In this document: positions 29,387 through 38,147 of the stretch, one piece after another
How the letters are laid out: every line of letters begins with the position of its first letter
How positions within the stretch are numbered: position 1 is the first letter of the stretch
Assembly (NCBI RefSeq): GCF_010686765.1
Contig: NZ_JAAGWF010000008.1
Coordinates: 186,001 to 250,000, forward strand
Source of the DNA: Geodermatophilus sabuli
GTDB taxonomy: Bacteria > Actinomycetota > Actinomycetes > Mycobacteriales > Geodermatophilaceae
Length of the DNA: 64,000 bases
Direction of reading: 5' to 3'
The notes under the pieces: generated by a model
What the model saw: the letters and a program-made list of their open reading frames with translations, nothing else
What the model was told of the DNA's origin: nothing
The model's database searches: none
Program-made: the position numbers and the translations under genes

Positions 29387-30274
29387 ATGCCCAGCCACAA
29401 CCCGGTCTTCGGCCGGGGCTTCGCGAACGCGGGCGCCGGGAACGGCCAGCAGTCCGCCCAGTGGGGCGGCGCCCCGCAGTACGGCGCTCCCCAGTACGGC
29501 GCTCCCCAGTACGGCGCTCCCCAGTACGGCGCCCCGCAGTACGGCGCCCCGACGCAGGACCCGTACGGCGCGCCGGCCCCCTACGCCCGCGCTCCGTACA
29601 GCCCGCCGGCCACCCGCTACATGACGATGGACGACGTCGTCCAGAAGACGGGCCTGTCCTTCCTGGTCACCGTCCTGGCCGCCGCCGCCGTCTGGGCCCT
29701 GCCCGGCAACGCCGCCTGGGGGCTGGCGCTGCCGGCCGTGCTGGTGGCCTTCGTCCTCGGCCTGGTGATCGCCTTCAAGCAGATCGCCAGCCCCGTCGCC
29801 ACGCTGGCCTACGGCGCGCTCTACGGTGTCGCCCTCGGCGCCATCAGCGAGGCGTTCAACAGCGTCTACGACGGCATCGTCGTCCAGGCGCTGATCGGCA
29901 CCTTCGGTGTCTTCTTCGGGATGCTGGTGGTCTACAAGACCGGCGCCATCCGGGTCACCCCCAAGCTGACCCGCTGGATCGTCGGCGCCATGTTCGGCGT
30001 CCTGGCGCTGGTCCTGGTCAACCTCGTCGCCGGCTTCTTCACCCCTGGCGGCCTCGGCCTGCGTGACGGTGGCCCGCTGGCCATCGTGTTCAGCGTCGTC
30101 GTGATCGGCGTGGCCGCCTTCTCGCTGCTGCTGGACTTCGACATGGCCGACGAGGCCATCCGCCGCGGCGCCCCGGCGAAGTTCGCCTGGTACATCGCCT
30201 TCGGTCTGCTCGTGACCGTGATCTGGCTGTACCTGGAGATCCTGCGCCTGCTGTCCTACTTCCAGGACAACTGA
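29387..30274 (+). CDS. Bax inhibitor-1/YccA family membrane protein
   Basis: 295 residues from the ATG at 29387, chosen because GAGGAG lies 6 nt upstream; an ATG at 29381 abuts the site. The N-terminal 65 residues are cytoplasmic and low in complexity, with five APQYG repeats followed by YGAPAPYARAPYSPPATRY. Then come seven hydrophobic segments from TGLSFLVTVLAAAAVWALPG to IAFGLLVTVIWLYLEILRLLSYF. The family (PF12811-like) includes calcium-leak channels, but function in actinobacteria is not settled. A strong hairpin terminator follows 33 bp after the stop. Confidence 0.88.
   Translation: MPSHNPVFGRGFANAGAGNGQQSAQWGGAPQYGAPQYGAPQYGAPQYGAPQYGAPTQDPYGAPAPYARAPYSPPATRYMTMDDVVQKTGLSFLVTVLAAAAVWALPGNAAWGLALPAVLVAFVLGLVIAFKQIASPVATLAYGALYGVALGAISEAFNSVYDGIVVQALIGTFGVFFGMLVVYKTGAIRVTPKLTRWIVGAMFGVLALVLVNLVAGFFTPGGLGLRDGGPLAIVFSVVVIGVAAFSLLLDFDMADEAIRRGAPAKFAWYIAFGLLVTVIWLYLEILRLLSYFQDN
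29471..29545 (+). repeat. Five 15-bp tandem repeats encoding APQYG
   Basis: Five in-frame copies of a 15-mer: the first and last read GCCCCGCAGTACGGC and the middle three GCTCCCCAGTACGGC. They encode a tandem APQYG run in the cytoplasmic tail of the Bax-inhibitor-like protein. The identical middle copies suggest recent slippage and possible length variation between strains. Confidence 0.9.
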
Positions 30275-30307
30275 GCACGGGCCCCGGCGACGGGGCCTGC
30301 ACACGAC

Positions 30308-30341
30308 AGTGGCCCGGCCCCCGCGAGGGGGCCGGGCCACT
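30308..30341. terminator. Bidirectional hairpin terminator 1
   Basis: A 15-bp perfect stem (AGTGGCCCGGCCCCC and its complement) around a GCGA tetraloop, between the convergent Bax-inhibitor and thiolase genes. No U-tract is present. Confidence 0.85.
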
Positions 30342-30373
30342 GGCCTGTCAGGGCCTGCAGGCGGGTGGCCTCT

Positions 30374-30414
30374 GTGGCCACGATGGCCGCCGCGCGAGCG
30401 GCCGTCGTGGCCAC
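30374..30414. terminator. Bidirectional hairpin terminator 2
   Basis: A 17-bp inverted repeat with one mismatch (GTGGCCACGATGGCCGC against GCGGCCGTCGTGGCCAC) and a 7-nt loop, 32 bp after the first hairpin. It ends 17 bp before the thiolase stop codon and would mainly end transcription of that gene. Confidence 0.75.
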
Positions 30415-30430
30415 GAAAGCCCTCCGCGGG

Positions 30431-31651
30431 TCAGGAGAGGCGTTCGAGGACCATCGCCATGCCCATGCCGCCGCCGACGCACATGGTCTCCAGGCCGAAC
30501 GTCGCGTCCCGGGTCTGCAGGCCGTTGATCAGCGTCCCGGTGATGCGGGCGCCGGTCATCCCGAACGGGTGGCCGACGGCGATCGCCCCGCCGTGCACGT
30601 TGAGCCGATCGAGGTCGATGTCCAGGTCCCGGTAGCTCGGGATCACCTGCGCGGCGAAGGCCTCGTTGATCTCGACCAGGTCGATGTCGCCGATGCTCAT
30701 GCCTGCGCGGTGCAGCGCCAGCTTGGTGGCGTCGACGGGGCCGTAGCCCATGATCTCCGGGGAGAGCCCGGTGACCGCGGTCGAGACGATCCGGGCCAGC
30801 GGCGTCAGCCCCAGGTCGCGGGCCTTGGTGTCGCTCATGACGACGACCGCGGCGGCGCCGTCGTTGAGCGGGCAGGCGTTGCCCGCGGTGACCCGGCCGT
30901 CCGGGCGGAACACCGGCTTGAGGCCCGCGATGCCCTCCAGCGTCGTCCCCGCACGCGGGCTGTCGTCGGCGGTGACGACGGTGCCGTCCGGCGTGGTGAC
31001 CGGGGTGATCTCCCGTGCCCAGAAGCCGTCGGCGAGCGACTGCTCGGCCAGGTTCTGACTGCGGACGGCGAACTCGTCCATGTCCTCCCGGGAGACGTCC
31101 TTGAACAGCGCCAGGTTCTCGGCGGTCTGTCCCATGGCGACGTAGACGTCGGGCAGCTCACCGTTGTCCCGGGGATCGGCCCACGAGTCGGCGCCGCTCT
31201 CGGCGGTCTTGGCCACCCGAGCCTGGGCGTCGGCGAACACCGGGTTCTGGGTGTCGGGGAGGGAGTCGCTGCTGCCCTTGGCGAACCGGGACACCATCTC
31301 CACCCCCGCGGAGACGAACACGTCGCCCTCGCCGGCCTTGATCGCGTGCATGGCCATGCGGGTGGTCTGCAGCGACGACGAGCAGTAGCGGGTGACCGTG
31401 GTGCCGGGCAGGTGGTCCATGCCGAGCAGGACGCTCACCACCCGGCCCATGTTGTAGCCCTGCTCGCCCCCGGGCAGGCCGCAGCCCAGGATCAGGTCGT
31501 CGATGTCGGTGGCGTCCAGGGCGGGCACCTTGTCCAGAGCGGCGCGCACGATGGTGGCGGTGAGGTCGTCGGGGCGCAGGTCCTTGAGCGAGCCCTTGAA
31601 CGCGCGGCCGATGGGCGAGCGCGCGGTCGCGACGATGACGGCTTCGGGCAT
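30431..31651 (-). CDS. Acetyl-CoA C-acyltransferase (thiolase)
   Basis: 406 residues; ATG preceded by GGAGG. The degradative-type thiolase signature residues are all there: nucleophilic Cys in VTRYCSSSLQTTRMAMHAI, the His in HGGAIAVGHPFGMTGARI, and the second catalytic Cys in ETMCVGGGMGMAM. It cleaves 3-ketoacyl-CoA with CoA, or condenses acetyl-CoA units. YNMGRVV and NACPLNDGAAAVVVMS are further family marks. The gene stands alone without fadB- or fadE-type neighbours, so its pathway (beta-oxidation or another acyl-CoA route) is not shown by context. Confidence 0.94.
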   Translation of the reverse strand: MPEAVIVATARSPIGRAFKGSLKDLRPDDLTATIVRAALDKVPALDATDIDDLILGCGLPGGEQGYNMGRVVSVLLGMDHLPGTTVTRYCSSSLQTTRMAMHAIKAGEGDVFVSAGVEMVSRFAKGSSDSLPDTQNPVFADAQARVAKTAESGADSWADPRDNGELPDVYVAMGQTAENLALFKDVSREDMDEFAVRSQNLAEQSLADGFWAREITPVTTPDGTVVTADDSPRAGTTLEGIAGLKPVFRPDGRVTAGNACPLNDGAAAVVVMSDTKARDLGLTPLARIVSTAVTGLSPEIMGYGPVDATKLALHRAGMSIGDIDLVEINEAFAAQVIPSYRDLDIDLDRLNVHGGAIAVGHPFGMTGARITGTLINGLQTRDATFGLETMCVGGGMGMAMVLERLS

Positions 31652-31764
31652 GGGTCCTCCACGATGAGGGGATCCGACGGCGGGGCGCCGGACGTCGGGG
31701 CGTCCCCGAACCTACTCCCCGGTAATGGCCTCGCGGGCCCGCCGTCCCGGCCGTCGAGCGGCCG

Positions 31765-32784
31765 TCAGGAGGAGGCGGCGGTCTCGGCGGGCTCGGCCTG
31801 GTCGGGGGTGGGCAGGTCCGGCGGGCGGCGCCGGCGCAGCCGCGCCCACGGTCCCTGCGGCCCGGTGTCGGAGCCACGGACCGCGGTGGGCTGGACCTCG
31901 GTGCCGGTCCGGCCGGCGGCCCGCGCCGCCGCCCGGGCGACCGGGCGGACGGTGTCGCGGCGCAGGTTGCGCAGCCCGCGGTCGGCCGCGGCGGGCCAGA
32001 CGCCGAGCGCGTCGGCGACCGAGGGCAGCAGGACGGCGGCCGCCGCGGCGTAGCCCGCACCGCTCGGGTGGAACTCGTCGACACTGAACAGCCCGCGGTC
32101 CTGGGCGAACGACGGCCCGAGGACCGAGCCGAGCGAGACCGTCCGCCCCCCGGCCTCCACCACGGCGATCGTCTGCGCCGCGGCCAGCTGCCGGCTCCAG
32201 CGCCGGGCCAGCAGCCGCAGCGGCTGACCGATCGGGCGGATGGTGCCCAGGTCGGGGCAGGTGCCGACGACGACCTCCGCGCCGGCCGCGATCAGCCGGG
32301 AGACGGCGTCGCGCAGGTGCCGCACCGCGTCCACCGGGCGGGTCCGGCTCGTCACGTCGTTCGCGCCGATCATGATCAGTACGACGTCCGGGTGCTCGAC
32401 CAGGGCCTTGTCGACCTGCTCCTGGAGCTCCCACGACTCCGAGCCGGAGACCGCCAGCCGGACCAGGCGCACCGGCCGTTCGGCCAGCTCGGCCAGAGCC
32501 GCGGCCACCAGGACGCCGGGGGTCTCCTCCGCCCGCTCCACGCCGAGACCCACCGCGCTGGAGTCGCCGAGCACGGTCAGCACGATCGGCTTGCCGCGGC
32601 CCCGGCCGTAGATGCCGTTCCCCGACGGCGGGTCGCCCTGCAACGTCCGGGCCTCGACCCGTCGTCGCGCCGACCGCGCCTGGGCCCGGAGCAGGGCGAC
32701 GATCCCGGCGCCGGCCAGGCCGAGCCCACCGCTGCCGTAGACGGCGCCCGTGGCCAGCCGCCGTGCCGTGCCCGTTCGAGTCAC
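31765..32784 (-). CDS. SGNH/GDSL-family esterase/lipase, membrane-anchored
   Basis: 339 residues, GTG start. A hydrophobic segment at about 12-31 (AVYGSGGLGLAGAGIVALL) after basic residues looks like a signal anchor. SGNH blocks are intact: VLGDSSAVGLG (nucleophile Ser), VSGSESWELQ (oxyanion Gly), MIGANDVTSR (Asn), and DEFHPSGAGY (Asp/His). The family hydrolyses esters of lipids or O-acetyl groups on glycans, at or outside the membrane. A Pro/Arg-rich tail of about 60 residues follows the catalytic domain. Substrate is unknown. Confidence 0.9.
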   Translation of the reverse strand: MTRTGTARRLATGAVYGSGGLGLAGAGIVALLRAQARSARRRVEARTLQGDPPSGNGIYGRGRGKPIVLTVLGDSSAVGLGVERAEETPGVLVAAALAELAERPVRLVRLAVSGSESWELQEQVDKALVEHPDVVLIMIGANDVTSRTRPVDAVRHLRDAVSRLIAAGAEVVVGTCPDLGTIRPIGQPLRLLARRWSRQLAAAQTIAVVEAGGRTVSLGSVLGPSFAQDRGLFSVDEFHPSGAGYAAAAAVLLPSVADALGVWPAAADRGLRNLRRDTVRPVARAAARAAGRTGTEVQPTAVRGSDTGPQGPWARLRRRRPPDLPTPDQAEPAETAASS

Positions 32785-32836
32785 CGCCGCCCCCGACTCC
32801 GTCGACCACCGTCTGTCCCGCAGGTTAGCCCCGGCC

Positions 32837-32842
32837 TACGGT
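32837..32842 (+). promoter_or_regulatory. Leaderless-type -10 (TACGGT) for the DUF2252 gene
   Basis: TACGGT ends 6 nt before the GTG at 32849. There is no ribosome-binding site in between. It lies in the 64-bp divergent gap with the SGNH hydrolase gene. Confidence 0.5.
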
Positions 32843-32848
32843 TCGTCC

Positions 32849-34216
32849 GTGCCACATTCCCTCGGAGGGGTGTCCTCCGGATCGACTCCCGGTGAACGCT
32901 CTCAGCTGATCGTGGACGTGCTCGTCGACGCCTTCTCCGAGCTCATGACCGCCGACGCCGACGCGTTCCGCACCAAGTTCCGCAAGATGGCGGCGGACCC
33001 GTTCGCCTTCTACCGCGGCAGCGCGTGCCTGTTCTACGCGGACATGGCCCAGCTCGAGGACCGGTGGAGCGACGAGCGCACCAGCCGGGTGTGGATCCAG
33101 GGAGACCTGCACGCGGAGAACTTCGGCACGTACATGGACGGCGCCGGGCGGATCGTGTTCGACGTCAACGACTTCGACGAGGCCTACGTCGGGCACGTCA
33201 GCTGGGACCTCCGCCGGTTCGCGGCGAGCTTCGCGCTGCTGGCGTGGCGCAAGGCGCTCGGCGACGACGTCATCGCCGACCTGCTGCGCACCTTCCTGCA
33301 CGCCTACCTCGACCAGGTCGAGGCCTTCACCCGGCTCGACGACGACCGCGGCTTCGCGCTGGTGCGGGAGAACACCGAGGGCGCGGTGCACGACGTCATC
33401 CTGGAGACGAGCGCGCGCAGCCGGCTGGCGCTGCTGGGCCGGCTGACCGTGGTCGAGGACTACACGCGGCGCTTCGCCGACGGCCCGCGCAACCGGCGGC
33501 TGGACGACGACGAGCGCGACCGGGTGCTCGCCGCCGTCGAGCACTACCGGGAGACGGTGTTCCCGCCGCGGCGGCGGCGCGACGTCGCCTACGACGTCAA
33601 GGACGTGATCGGCACCGGTGGGTTCGGGATCGGCAGCGCCGGCCTGCCGGCCTACAACGTGCTGCTGGAGGGGTACGACCAGGCCCTCGAGAACGACGTC
33701 GTCCTGTCGATCAAGCAGGGCAACGTGCCCGCGCCCAGCCGGATCGTCGGCGATCCGGGGATCCGGGCCGCCTTCGAGCACGAGGGCCACCGGACGGCGG
33801 TCTCCCAGCGCGCCCTCCAGGCCAACGTCTCGCAGTTCCTCGGGCACACCGAGATCGACGGCGTGGGCTTCGTCGTCGCCGAGCTCTCGCCCTACGAGGT
33901 CGACCTGGACTGGGAGGACCTCACCGAGCCCGAGGAGATGACCCCGGTGCTGGTCCAGCTGGGCCGGGCGACGGCGAAGATGCACTGCGTCGGGGACGCC
34001 GACAGCGACCACACGCTGGTGCCGTTCCAGACCGAGGAGGCGATCACCGCGATGATCGGCGACCGCCGGGAGGAGTTCGTCGCCGACCTGGTCGACTTCG
34101 CGCACGAGTACGCGCGGCGTACCCAGGAGGACCACCGGCTGTTCGTCGACGCCTTCCGCGCCGGCGCGATCCCGGGGATCAGCTCGAGCGGCGCCCACCC
34201 ACTGGCCCCGTCCTAG
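32849..34216 (+). CDS. DUF2252 domain protein (kinase-like fold)
   Basis: 455 residues from the GTG at 32849. DUF2252 marks are MAADPFAFYRGSACLFYADMA in part (PFAFYRGS), WIQGDLHAENFGTY, and VFDVNDFDEAYVG. The GDLHxxNFG and DxNDFDE motifs correspond to the catalytic and metal-binding loops of aminoglycoside-phosphotransferase-like kinases; VVLSIKQGN could hold the nucleotide-binding Lys. No substrate has been established for the family as far as I know. Its 3' end overlaps the convergent GNAT gene by 38 bp. Confidence 0.9.
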   Translation: MPHSLGGVSSGSTPGERSQLIVDVLVDAFSELMTADADAFRTKFRKMAADPFAFYRGSACLFYADMAQLEDRWSDERTSRVWIQGDLHAENFGTYMDGAGRIVFDVNDFDEAYVGHVSWDLRRFAASFALLAWRKALGDDVIADLLRTFLHAYLDQVEAFTRLDDDRGFALVRENTEGAVHDVILETSARSRLALLGRLTVVEDYTRRFADGPRNRRLDDDERDRVLAAVEHYRETVFPPRRRRDVAYDVKDVIGTGGFGIGSAGLPAYNVLLEGYDQALENDVVLSIKQGNVPAPSRIVGDPGIRAAFEHEGHRTAVSQRALQANVSQFLGHTEIDGVGFVVAELSPYEVDLDWEDLTEPEEMTPVLVQLGRATAKMHCVGDADSDHTLVPFQTEEAITAMIGDRREEFVADLVDFAHEYARRTQEDHRLFVDAFRAGAIPGISSSGAHPLAPS

Positions 34217-34661
34217 CCCCGAGGTCCTTCAGCATGCCCAGGTGCGGCCCGATGGGCTCGACGTCAAACGGCCCGGTGAGGACGGTGAACCCCATCCGCT
34301 CGTAGAACCCGACGGCGGTCTCGCGGGCGTTGCACCACACCAGGTCCGCGCCGCGGTCGGCGACCAGCGCCAGCCCCGCCTCGACCAGCGCCCGGCCGGC
34401 GCCGGTCCCGCGTACCGCCGGGTCGGTCGCCATGCCGCGCAGCTGCCACGGGGCGCGGGCGTCCGGCCGCCAGGGGCACGGCGCGGCGGCCAGGCGGACG
34501 ACGCCGACGACCGCGCCGTCGTGCCTGCGGGCCGCGAGGTGCAGCGTCGCGGGGTCGTCGTCCCCCGGCGTGCCGGCCGGGCCGCCGTTCCGGAGGACGG
34601 CGCTGCGCAGCGGCAGCACGACGTCGACGGGCACCTGCTCCACGGTCAGCCGGCTGCTCAC
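34179..34661 (-). CDS. GNAT-family N-acetyltransferase
   Basis: 160 residues, GTG start. The acetyl-CoA-binding motif A is RGMATDPAVRGTGAGRALVEAGLA (core RGTGAGRALV), with the C-terminal B motif ARETAVGFYERMGFTVLTG. It transfers acetyl from acetyl-CoA to an amine on an unknown acceptor. It is nested tail-to-tail with the DUF2252 gene and sits 16 bp downstream of the VWA gene on the same strand, so it may be cotranscribed with the MoxR/VWA pair. Confidence 0.88.
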   Translation of the reverse strand: MSSRLTVEQVPVDVVLPLRSAVLRNGGPAGTPGDDDPATLHLAARRHDGAVVGVVRLAAAPCPWRPDARAPWQLRGMATDPAVRGTGAGRALVEAGLALVADRGADLVWCNARETAVGFYERMGFTVLTGPFDVEPIGPHLGMLKDLGARTGPVGGRRSS

Positions 34662-34677
34662 CGGGCCAGTGTGCCCG

Positions 34678-36663
34678 TCAGCGTGCCCGGCGGCCCCGCC
34701 GCGCCCGCAGGTAGTCGGCCACCACGTACTCGCCCAGCCGCTCGCTGTCCGGGGTGAACACCCGGCCGCCGGCCCGCTGGGTGATGTCGTGGACGAAGTG
34801 GACCAGGCCTGGCTCGGGGTCGAGGGCGAACACGTTCATCGTCGCCCCCGACCGCGCCACCCGCTCCACCTCGGCGACGGTGCGGGCGATGGTCTCGGGC
34901 ATCGGTGGCCAGCAGAAGAACGGCGTCCCGTCGTCCTCCAGGTGCGCGGTCGGCTCACCGTCGGTGACCACCAGCACCACCGGCTCGGCGTCCCGGTGAC
35001 GGGCGAGGAACCGCCGCGCCAGGATGAGGCCGTGCTGCAGGTTGGTGCCCTGCAGCGTGTCCACCGACAGCTCCGCGAGGGTCTCCGGTCGCAGCACCTG
35101 GGCGGTGGAGGAGAAGCCGATGATCTGGATGGCGTCCTGCGGGAAGCGGGTCGTCACCAGCGAGTGCAGCGCCATCGCCGTCGACTTGGCCGCTCCCCAC
35201 GTGCCGCGCAGCGCCATCGAGTAGGAGAGGTCGACCAGCAGCGCCACCGCGGCACCGGTGCGCCGCTCGGTCTCCACGACCTCGAAGTCCTCGACGGCGA
35301 TGTGCACGGCGCGGTCGGCGTCCCGCCGTGGTTCCCCGGCCGTGCGCAGCACGGCGTTCTTCACGGTTCGGACGACGTCCAGCGGCTGCTCGTCGCCGAA
35401 CCGCCACTCCCGCGAACTGCCGGTCAGCTCGCCGGCGGCCCCGGCGTCGGCGACGTCGTGCTCGCCGCGGCCGGTGGCGTCGAGCTGGGCGAAGACCCGC
35501 CGCAGCGCCGTGGCGCCGAGCCGGCGCACGGCCTTGGGGGAGAGCTCGAGCTTGCCGTCGGACCGGTTGAGGTAGCCCTGCCGTTCCAGCTCGCGCTCCA
35601 GCTGGCGCAGCGCGCCGAGGTCGTCGACGGCCGGCCGGCCCAGGGCGCGCTCGAGCAGCTCCTCGTCGACGTCGGCGAGGGAGGCCCCGGCGTAGCCCTG
35701 GGACAGCTGGTTGGACAGCGACTCGAGGTCGGCGAGCTCGGCGACCGCGCTGGTCGCGTCGCCGAGGCCGAGGGCCTGCTCGCCGTCGGGCACCTGCCCG
35801 CGCTGCCCCCACGGCAGGTCGGGCCGGGCCTGGCGCAGCGCGTCCTGCAGGTGGGCCATCTCGCTGGCCAGGCCCATGTCGGACATGGCCTGGGCCATGA
35901 GGTCGGCGAGCTCGGCCCGCTGGTCGGGGGAGAGGCCGGCCATCATCCGTTCCTGCGCGGCGGCCCGGCGGGCGAGGGAGTCGATGAGCTCCTCGACCGA
36001 CTGCGGGTCGTCGGGGAAGAACTGGCCGTGCCGGTCCATGAAGTCGGCGAACTGCTCGTCGGTGTCCTCCCCGCGGTTGTGCGCGTCGATGAGCTGCGAC
36101 AGGTCGGCGACCATGTCCTTGACCGCCTGCATGTCCTGCTCGCCGGCGTTCTCCAGCGCCTGCTTCATGGAGGCGAAGGAGCTGTCGAGCACCTCCCGCC
36201 GGAGCAGGTCCTGGATCTGCTCGTAGTACCCGCGGGCCTCGTCGCTGCGCCAGGCGTGGTCCTTGAGCTCCCGGACGGCGCCGGCGGTGTCCTCGGGCAG
36301 CGCGTCGAGCTCGGCCTCGGCCAGCCGGGCGGCGTCGTCCGGATCGGGGAACAGCTCCCGTCGCTCGGCTCCCAGCGCCCGGTCCAGCAGCTCGCGGACC
36401 TGCTCCAGGGTGCCGTCCATGCGGCCGGCCTGGCGCGCCCGCCGCAGCCGGTCGCGCACCGACCGGCGCAGCTCGTCGAGACCCCGGCGGCCGTCCATGC
36501 CGCGACGCAGCAGCTCGCGCAGGGCCTCGCGCACCCCGCTGCCCCCGAGCACGGAGTCGCCGAGCTCGTCGACGGCGGCGGCCACGTCGTAGGGCGGGGC
36601 CAGCGGATCCGGCCCGCCCCGCCAGCGCCCGTACCGGTAGCCCTTCCCGGGCCGCCTCACCAC
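34678..36663 (-). CDS. VWA-domain protein (partner of MoxR-type ATPase)
   Basis: 661 residues from one of two adjacent GTG codons. The first 450 residues are helical and charged, rich in LRELLRRG- and RAARRQ-like segments, as in BchD/CobT-like proteins. The C-terminal third is a von Willebrand A domain: LLVDLSYSMAL carries the MIDAS DxSxS, TNLQHGL the Thr ligand region, and VVTDGEPT the Asp. The GTG lies 1 bp after the stop of the AAA+ gene, so they are cotranslated. Such pairs act as chaperone-like machines for metal insertion or complex assembly; the client is unknown here. Confidence 0.88.
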   Translation of the reverse strand: MVRRPGKGYRYGRWRGGPDPLAPPYDVAAAVDELGDSVLGGSGVREALRELLRRGMDGRRGLDELRRSVRDRLRRARQAGRMDGTLEQVRELLDRALGAERRELFPDPDDAARLAEAELDALPEDTAGAVRELKDHAWRSDEARGYYEQIQDLLRREVLDSSFASMKQALENAGEQDMQAVKDMVADLSQLIDAHNRGEDTDEQFADFMDRHGQFFPDDPQSVEELIDSLARRAAAQERMMAGLSPDQRAELADLMAQAMSDMGLASEMAHLQDALRQARPDLPWGQRGQVPDGEQALGLGDATSAVAELADLESLSNQLSQGYAGASLADVDEELLERALGRPAVDDLGALRQLERELERQGYLNRSDGKLELSPKAVRRLGATALRRVFAQLDATGRGEHDVADAGAAGELTGSSREWRFGDEQPLDVVRTVKNAVLRTAGEPRRDADRAVHIAVEDFEVVETERRTGAAVALLVDLSYSMALRGTWGAAKSTAMALHSLVTTRFPQDAIQIIGFSSTAQVLRPETLAELSVDTLQGTNLQHGLILARRFLARHRDAEPVVLVVTDGEPTAHLEDDGTPFFCWPPMPETIARTVAEVERVARSGATMNVFALDPEPGLVHFVHDITQRAGGRVFTPDSERLGEYVVADYLRARRGRRAR

Positions 36664-36664
36664 G

Positions 36665-38134
36665 TCAGGCCCCGTACACCGTGCGGATGCCGTCGGTGTC
36701 CTTGGCCAGCCGGCGGGTGAGGTAGAGCCCCTCCAGGGCGAACTCCACCGCGGCGGCGGCCTGCTCGGCCGACTGCTCGCCCTCCGGCACGCCGACCCGG
36801 CCCAGCAGCTCGGCGAGCCTCGGGATGGTGCCGAGCTGGCCCATCAGCGCGGCCGCGGGCACCAGCTCGCCGGACTCGACGGTCTCCCCGCCGGTGAAGT
36901 GCTCCTGCAGGCCGGTGAGGTCCAGCCCCGCGCACCGGGCCCGGAAGGTCTGCGCGGTGGCCTGCCGGAGCAGGTGCTCGAGGACCTCCAGCTCCCGCTC
37001 GTCGTCGGGGTCGCTGCCGGCGTCGGCGAACTCCACCTTGCCCCGGCTGGCCGGGACGATCGAGGGCAGGTCGACGACGCGGGCCACCGGCCGGGTCTCG
37101 CCGGCGACGGCGGCGCGGCGGACGGCGGAGGCGGCGACGGTCTCCAGCCCCGCGATGGCGAACCGGGCGCTGACCCCGGAGCGCTGGTCGACGTGGCTGG
37201 ACTCGCGCACCAGCCGGGCGAACCGGGCGACGATCTCGGCCAGGTGCTCGGGCACCAGCGGGGTGTCCAGCTGCCCGTCACCCGGCCGGCCCCCGGCCAG
37301 CCAGCTGGTGTGCGCCTCCTGGTGCAGCAGCCGGATCTCGTCGGCGAGCTCGATCGGGTAGTGGGTCCGCACCTCCGCGCCGAAGCGGTCCTTGAGCGGG
37401 GTGATGATCCGGCCCCGGTTGGTGTAGTCCTCGGGGTTGGCGCTGGCGACCAACAGCAGGTCCAGGGGCAGCCGCACCCGGTAGCCGCGGATCTGGATGT
37501 CGCGCTCCTCCAGCACGTTCAGCAGCGCGACCTGGATCCGCTCGGCGAGGTCGGGCAGCTCGTTGACGCTGAAGATGCCGCGGTTGGTGCGGGGCACCAG
37601 CCCGTAGTGCACGGTCTCGGGGTCGCCCAGGGTGCGGCCCTCGGCCACCTTGATCGGGTCGACGTCGCCGATGAGGTCACCGACGCTGGTGTCCGGGGTG
37701 GCCAGCTTCTCCCCGAACCGGTCGCTGCGGTGCAGCCAGCCGACGGGGGTGGCGTCGCCGTGCTCGGCGATCTGCCGGTGCGCCCACACGCTGATCGGCT
37801 GCAGCGGGTGCTCGTTGAGCTCGCTGCCGACCAGGACGGGCGTCCACTCGTCCAGCAGGCCGACGAGGGTGCGGATCAAGCGGGTCTTGCCCTGACCGCG
37901 CTCGCCCAGCAGCACGAGGTCGTGGCCGGCGATGAGGGCGCGTTCCACCTCGGGGACGACGGTGTCCTCGAAGCCGACCATGCCGGGGAGCGTGGGCTCA
38001 CCCGCACCCAGGCGGGCGAGCAGGTTGGCGCGGATCTCGGCCTTGACCGGCCGGGCGGTGGCACCGGTCGAGCGGAGCTCGCCGAGGGTGGTGGGAGCGG
38101 GGGGAGCGGAGGCAGGGGTGCCGGGGTCCGTCAC
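36665..38134 (-). CDS. MoxR/magnesium-chelatase-type AAA+ ATPase
   Basis: 489 residues from the GTG at 38134, supported by a -10 hexamer 7 nt upstream; a GTG at 38143 would add three residues. Walker A is LLGERGQGKTRLIRTL; the Walker B position reads GIFSVNELPDL, with Asn in place of the usual first Asp, which I believe is common in this subgroup. The sensor segment is LLVASANPEDYTNRGRIITPLKDRF, ending with the arginine-finger region. HYPIELADEIRLL starts the lid. It pairs with the VWA protein encoded 1 bp downstream and probably remodels or metallates an unknown client. Confidence 0.9.
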   Translation of the reverse strand: MTDPGTPASAPPAPTTLGELRSTGATARPVKAEIRANLLARLGAGEPTLPGMVGFEDTVVPEVERALIAGHDLVLLGERGQGKTRLIRTLVGLLDEWTPVLVGSELNEHPLQPISVWAHRQIAEHGDATPVGWLHRSDRFGEKLATPDTSVGDLIGDVDPIKVAEGRTLGDPETVHYGLVPRTNRGIFSVNELPDLAERIQVALLNVLEERDIQIRGYRVRLPLDLLLVASANPEDYTNRGRIITPLKDRFGAEVRTHYPIELADEIRLLHQEAHTSWLAGGRPGDGQLDTPLVPEHLAEIVARFARLVRESSHVDQRSGVSARFAIAGLETVAASAVRRAAVAGETRPVARVVDLPSIVPASRGKVEFADAGSDPDDERELEVLEHLLRQATAQTFRARCAGLDLTGLQEHFTGGETVESGELVPAAALMGQLGTIPRLAELLGRVGVPEGEQSAEQAAAAVEFALEGLYLTRRLAKDTDGIRTVYGA

Positions 38135-38141
38135 CCCCGAC

Positions 38142-38147
38142 ACGGTA
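38142..38147 (-). promoter_or_regulatory. Leaderless-type -10 (TACCGT) for the AAA+/VWA operon
   Basis: On the minus strand TACCGT ends 7 nt before the GTG at 38134, and the interval is too short for a usable ribosome-binding site. This favours 38134 as the start. Confidence 0.45.

Noticed and set aside
36665-38134. Loss of Walker B Asp as a sign of a dead ATPase
   Set aside because: The remaining motifs are intact and, as I recall, NELPDL is usual in this subgroup, so I do not treat it as a defect.
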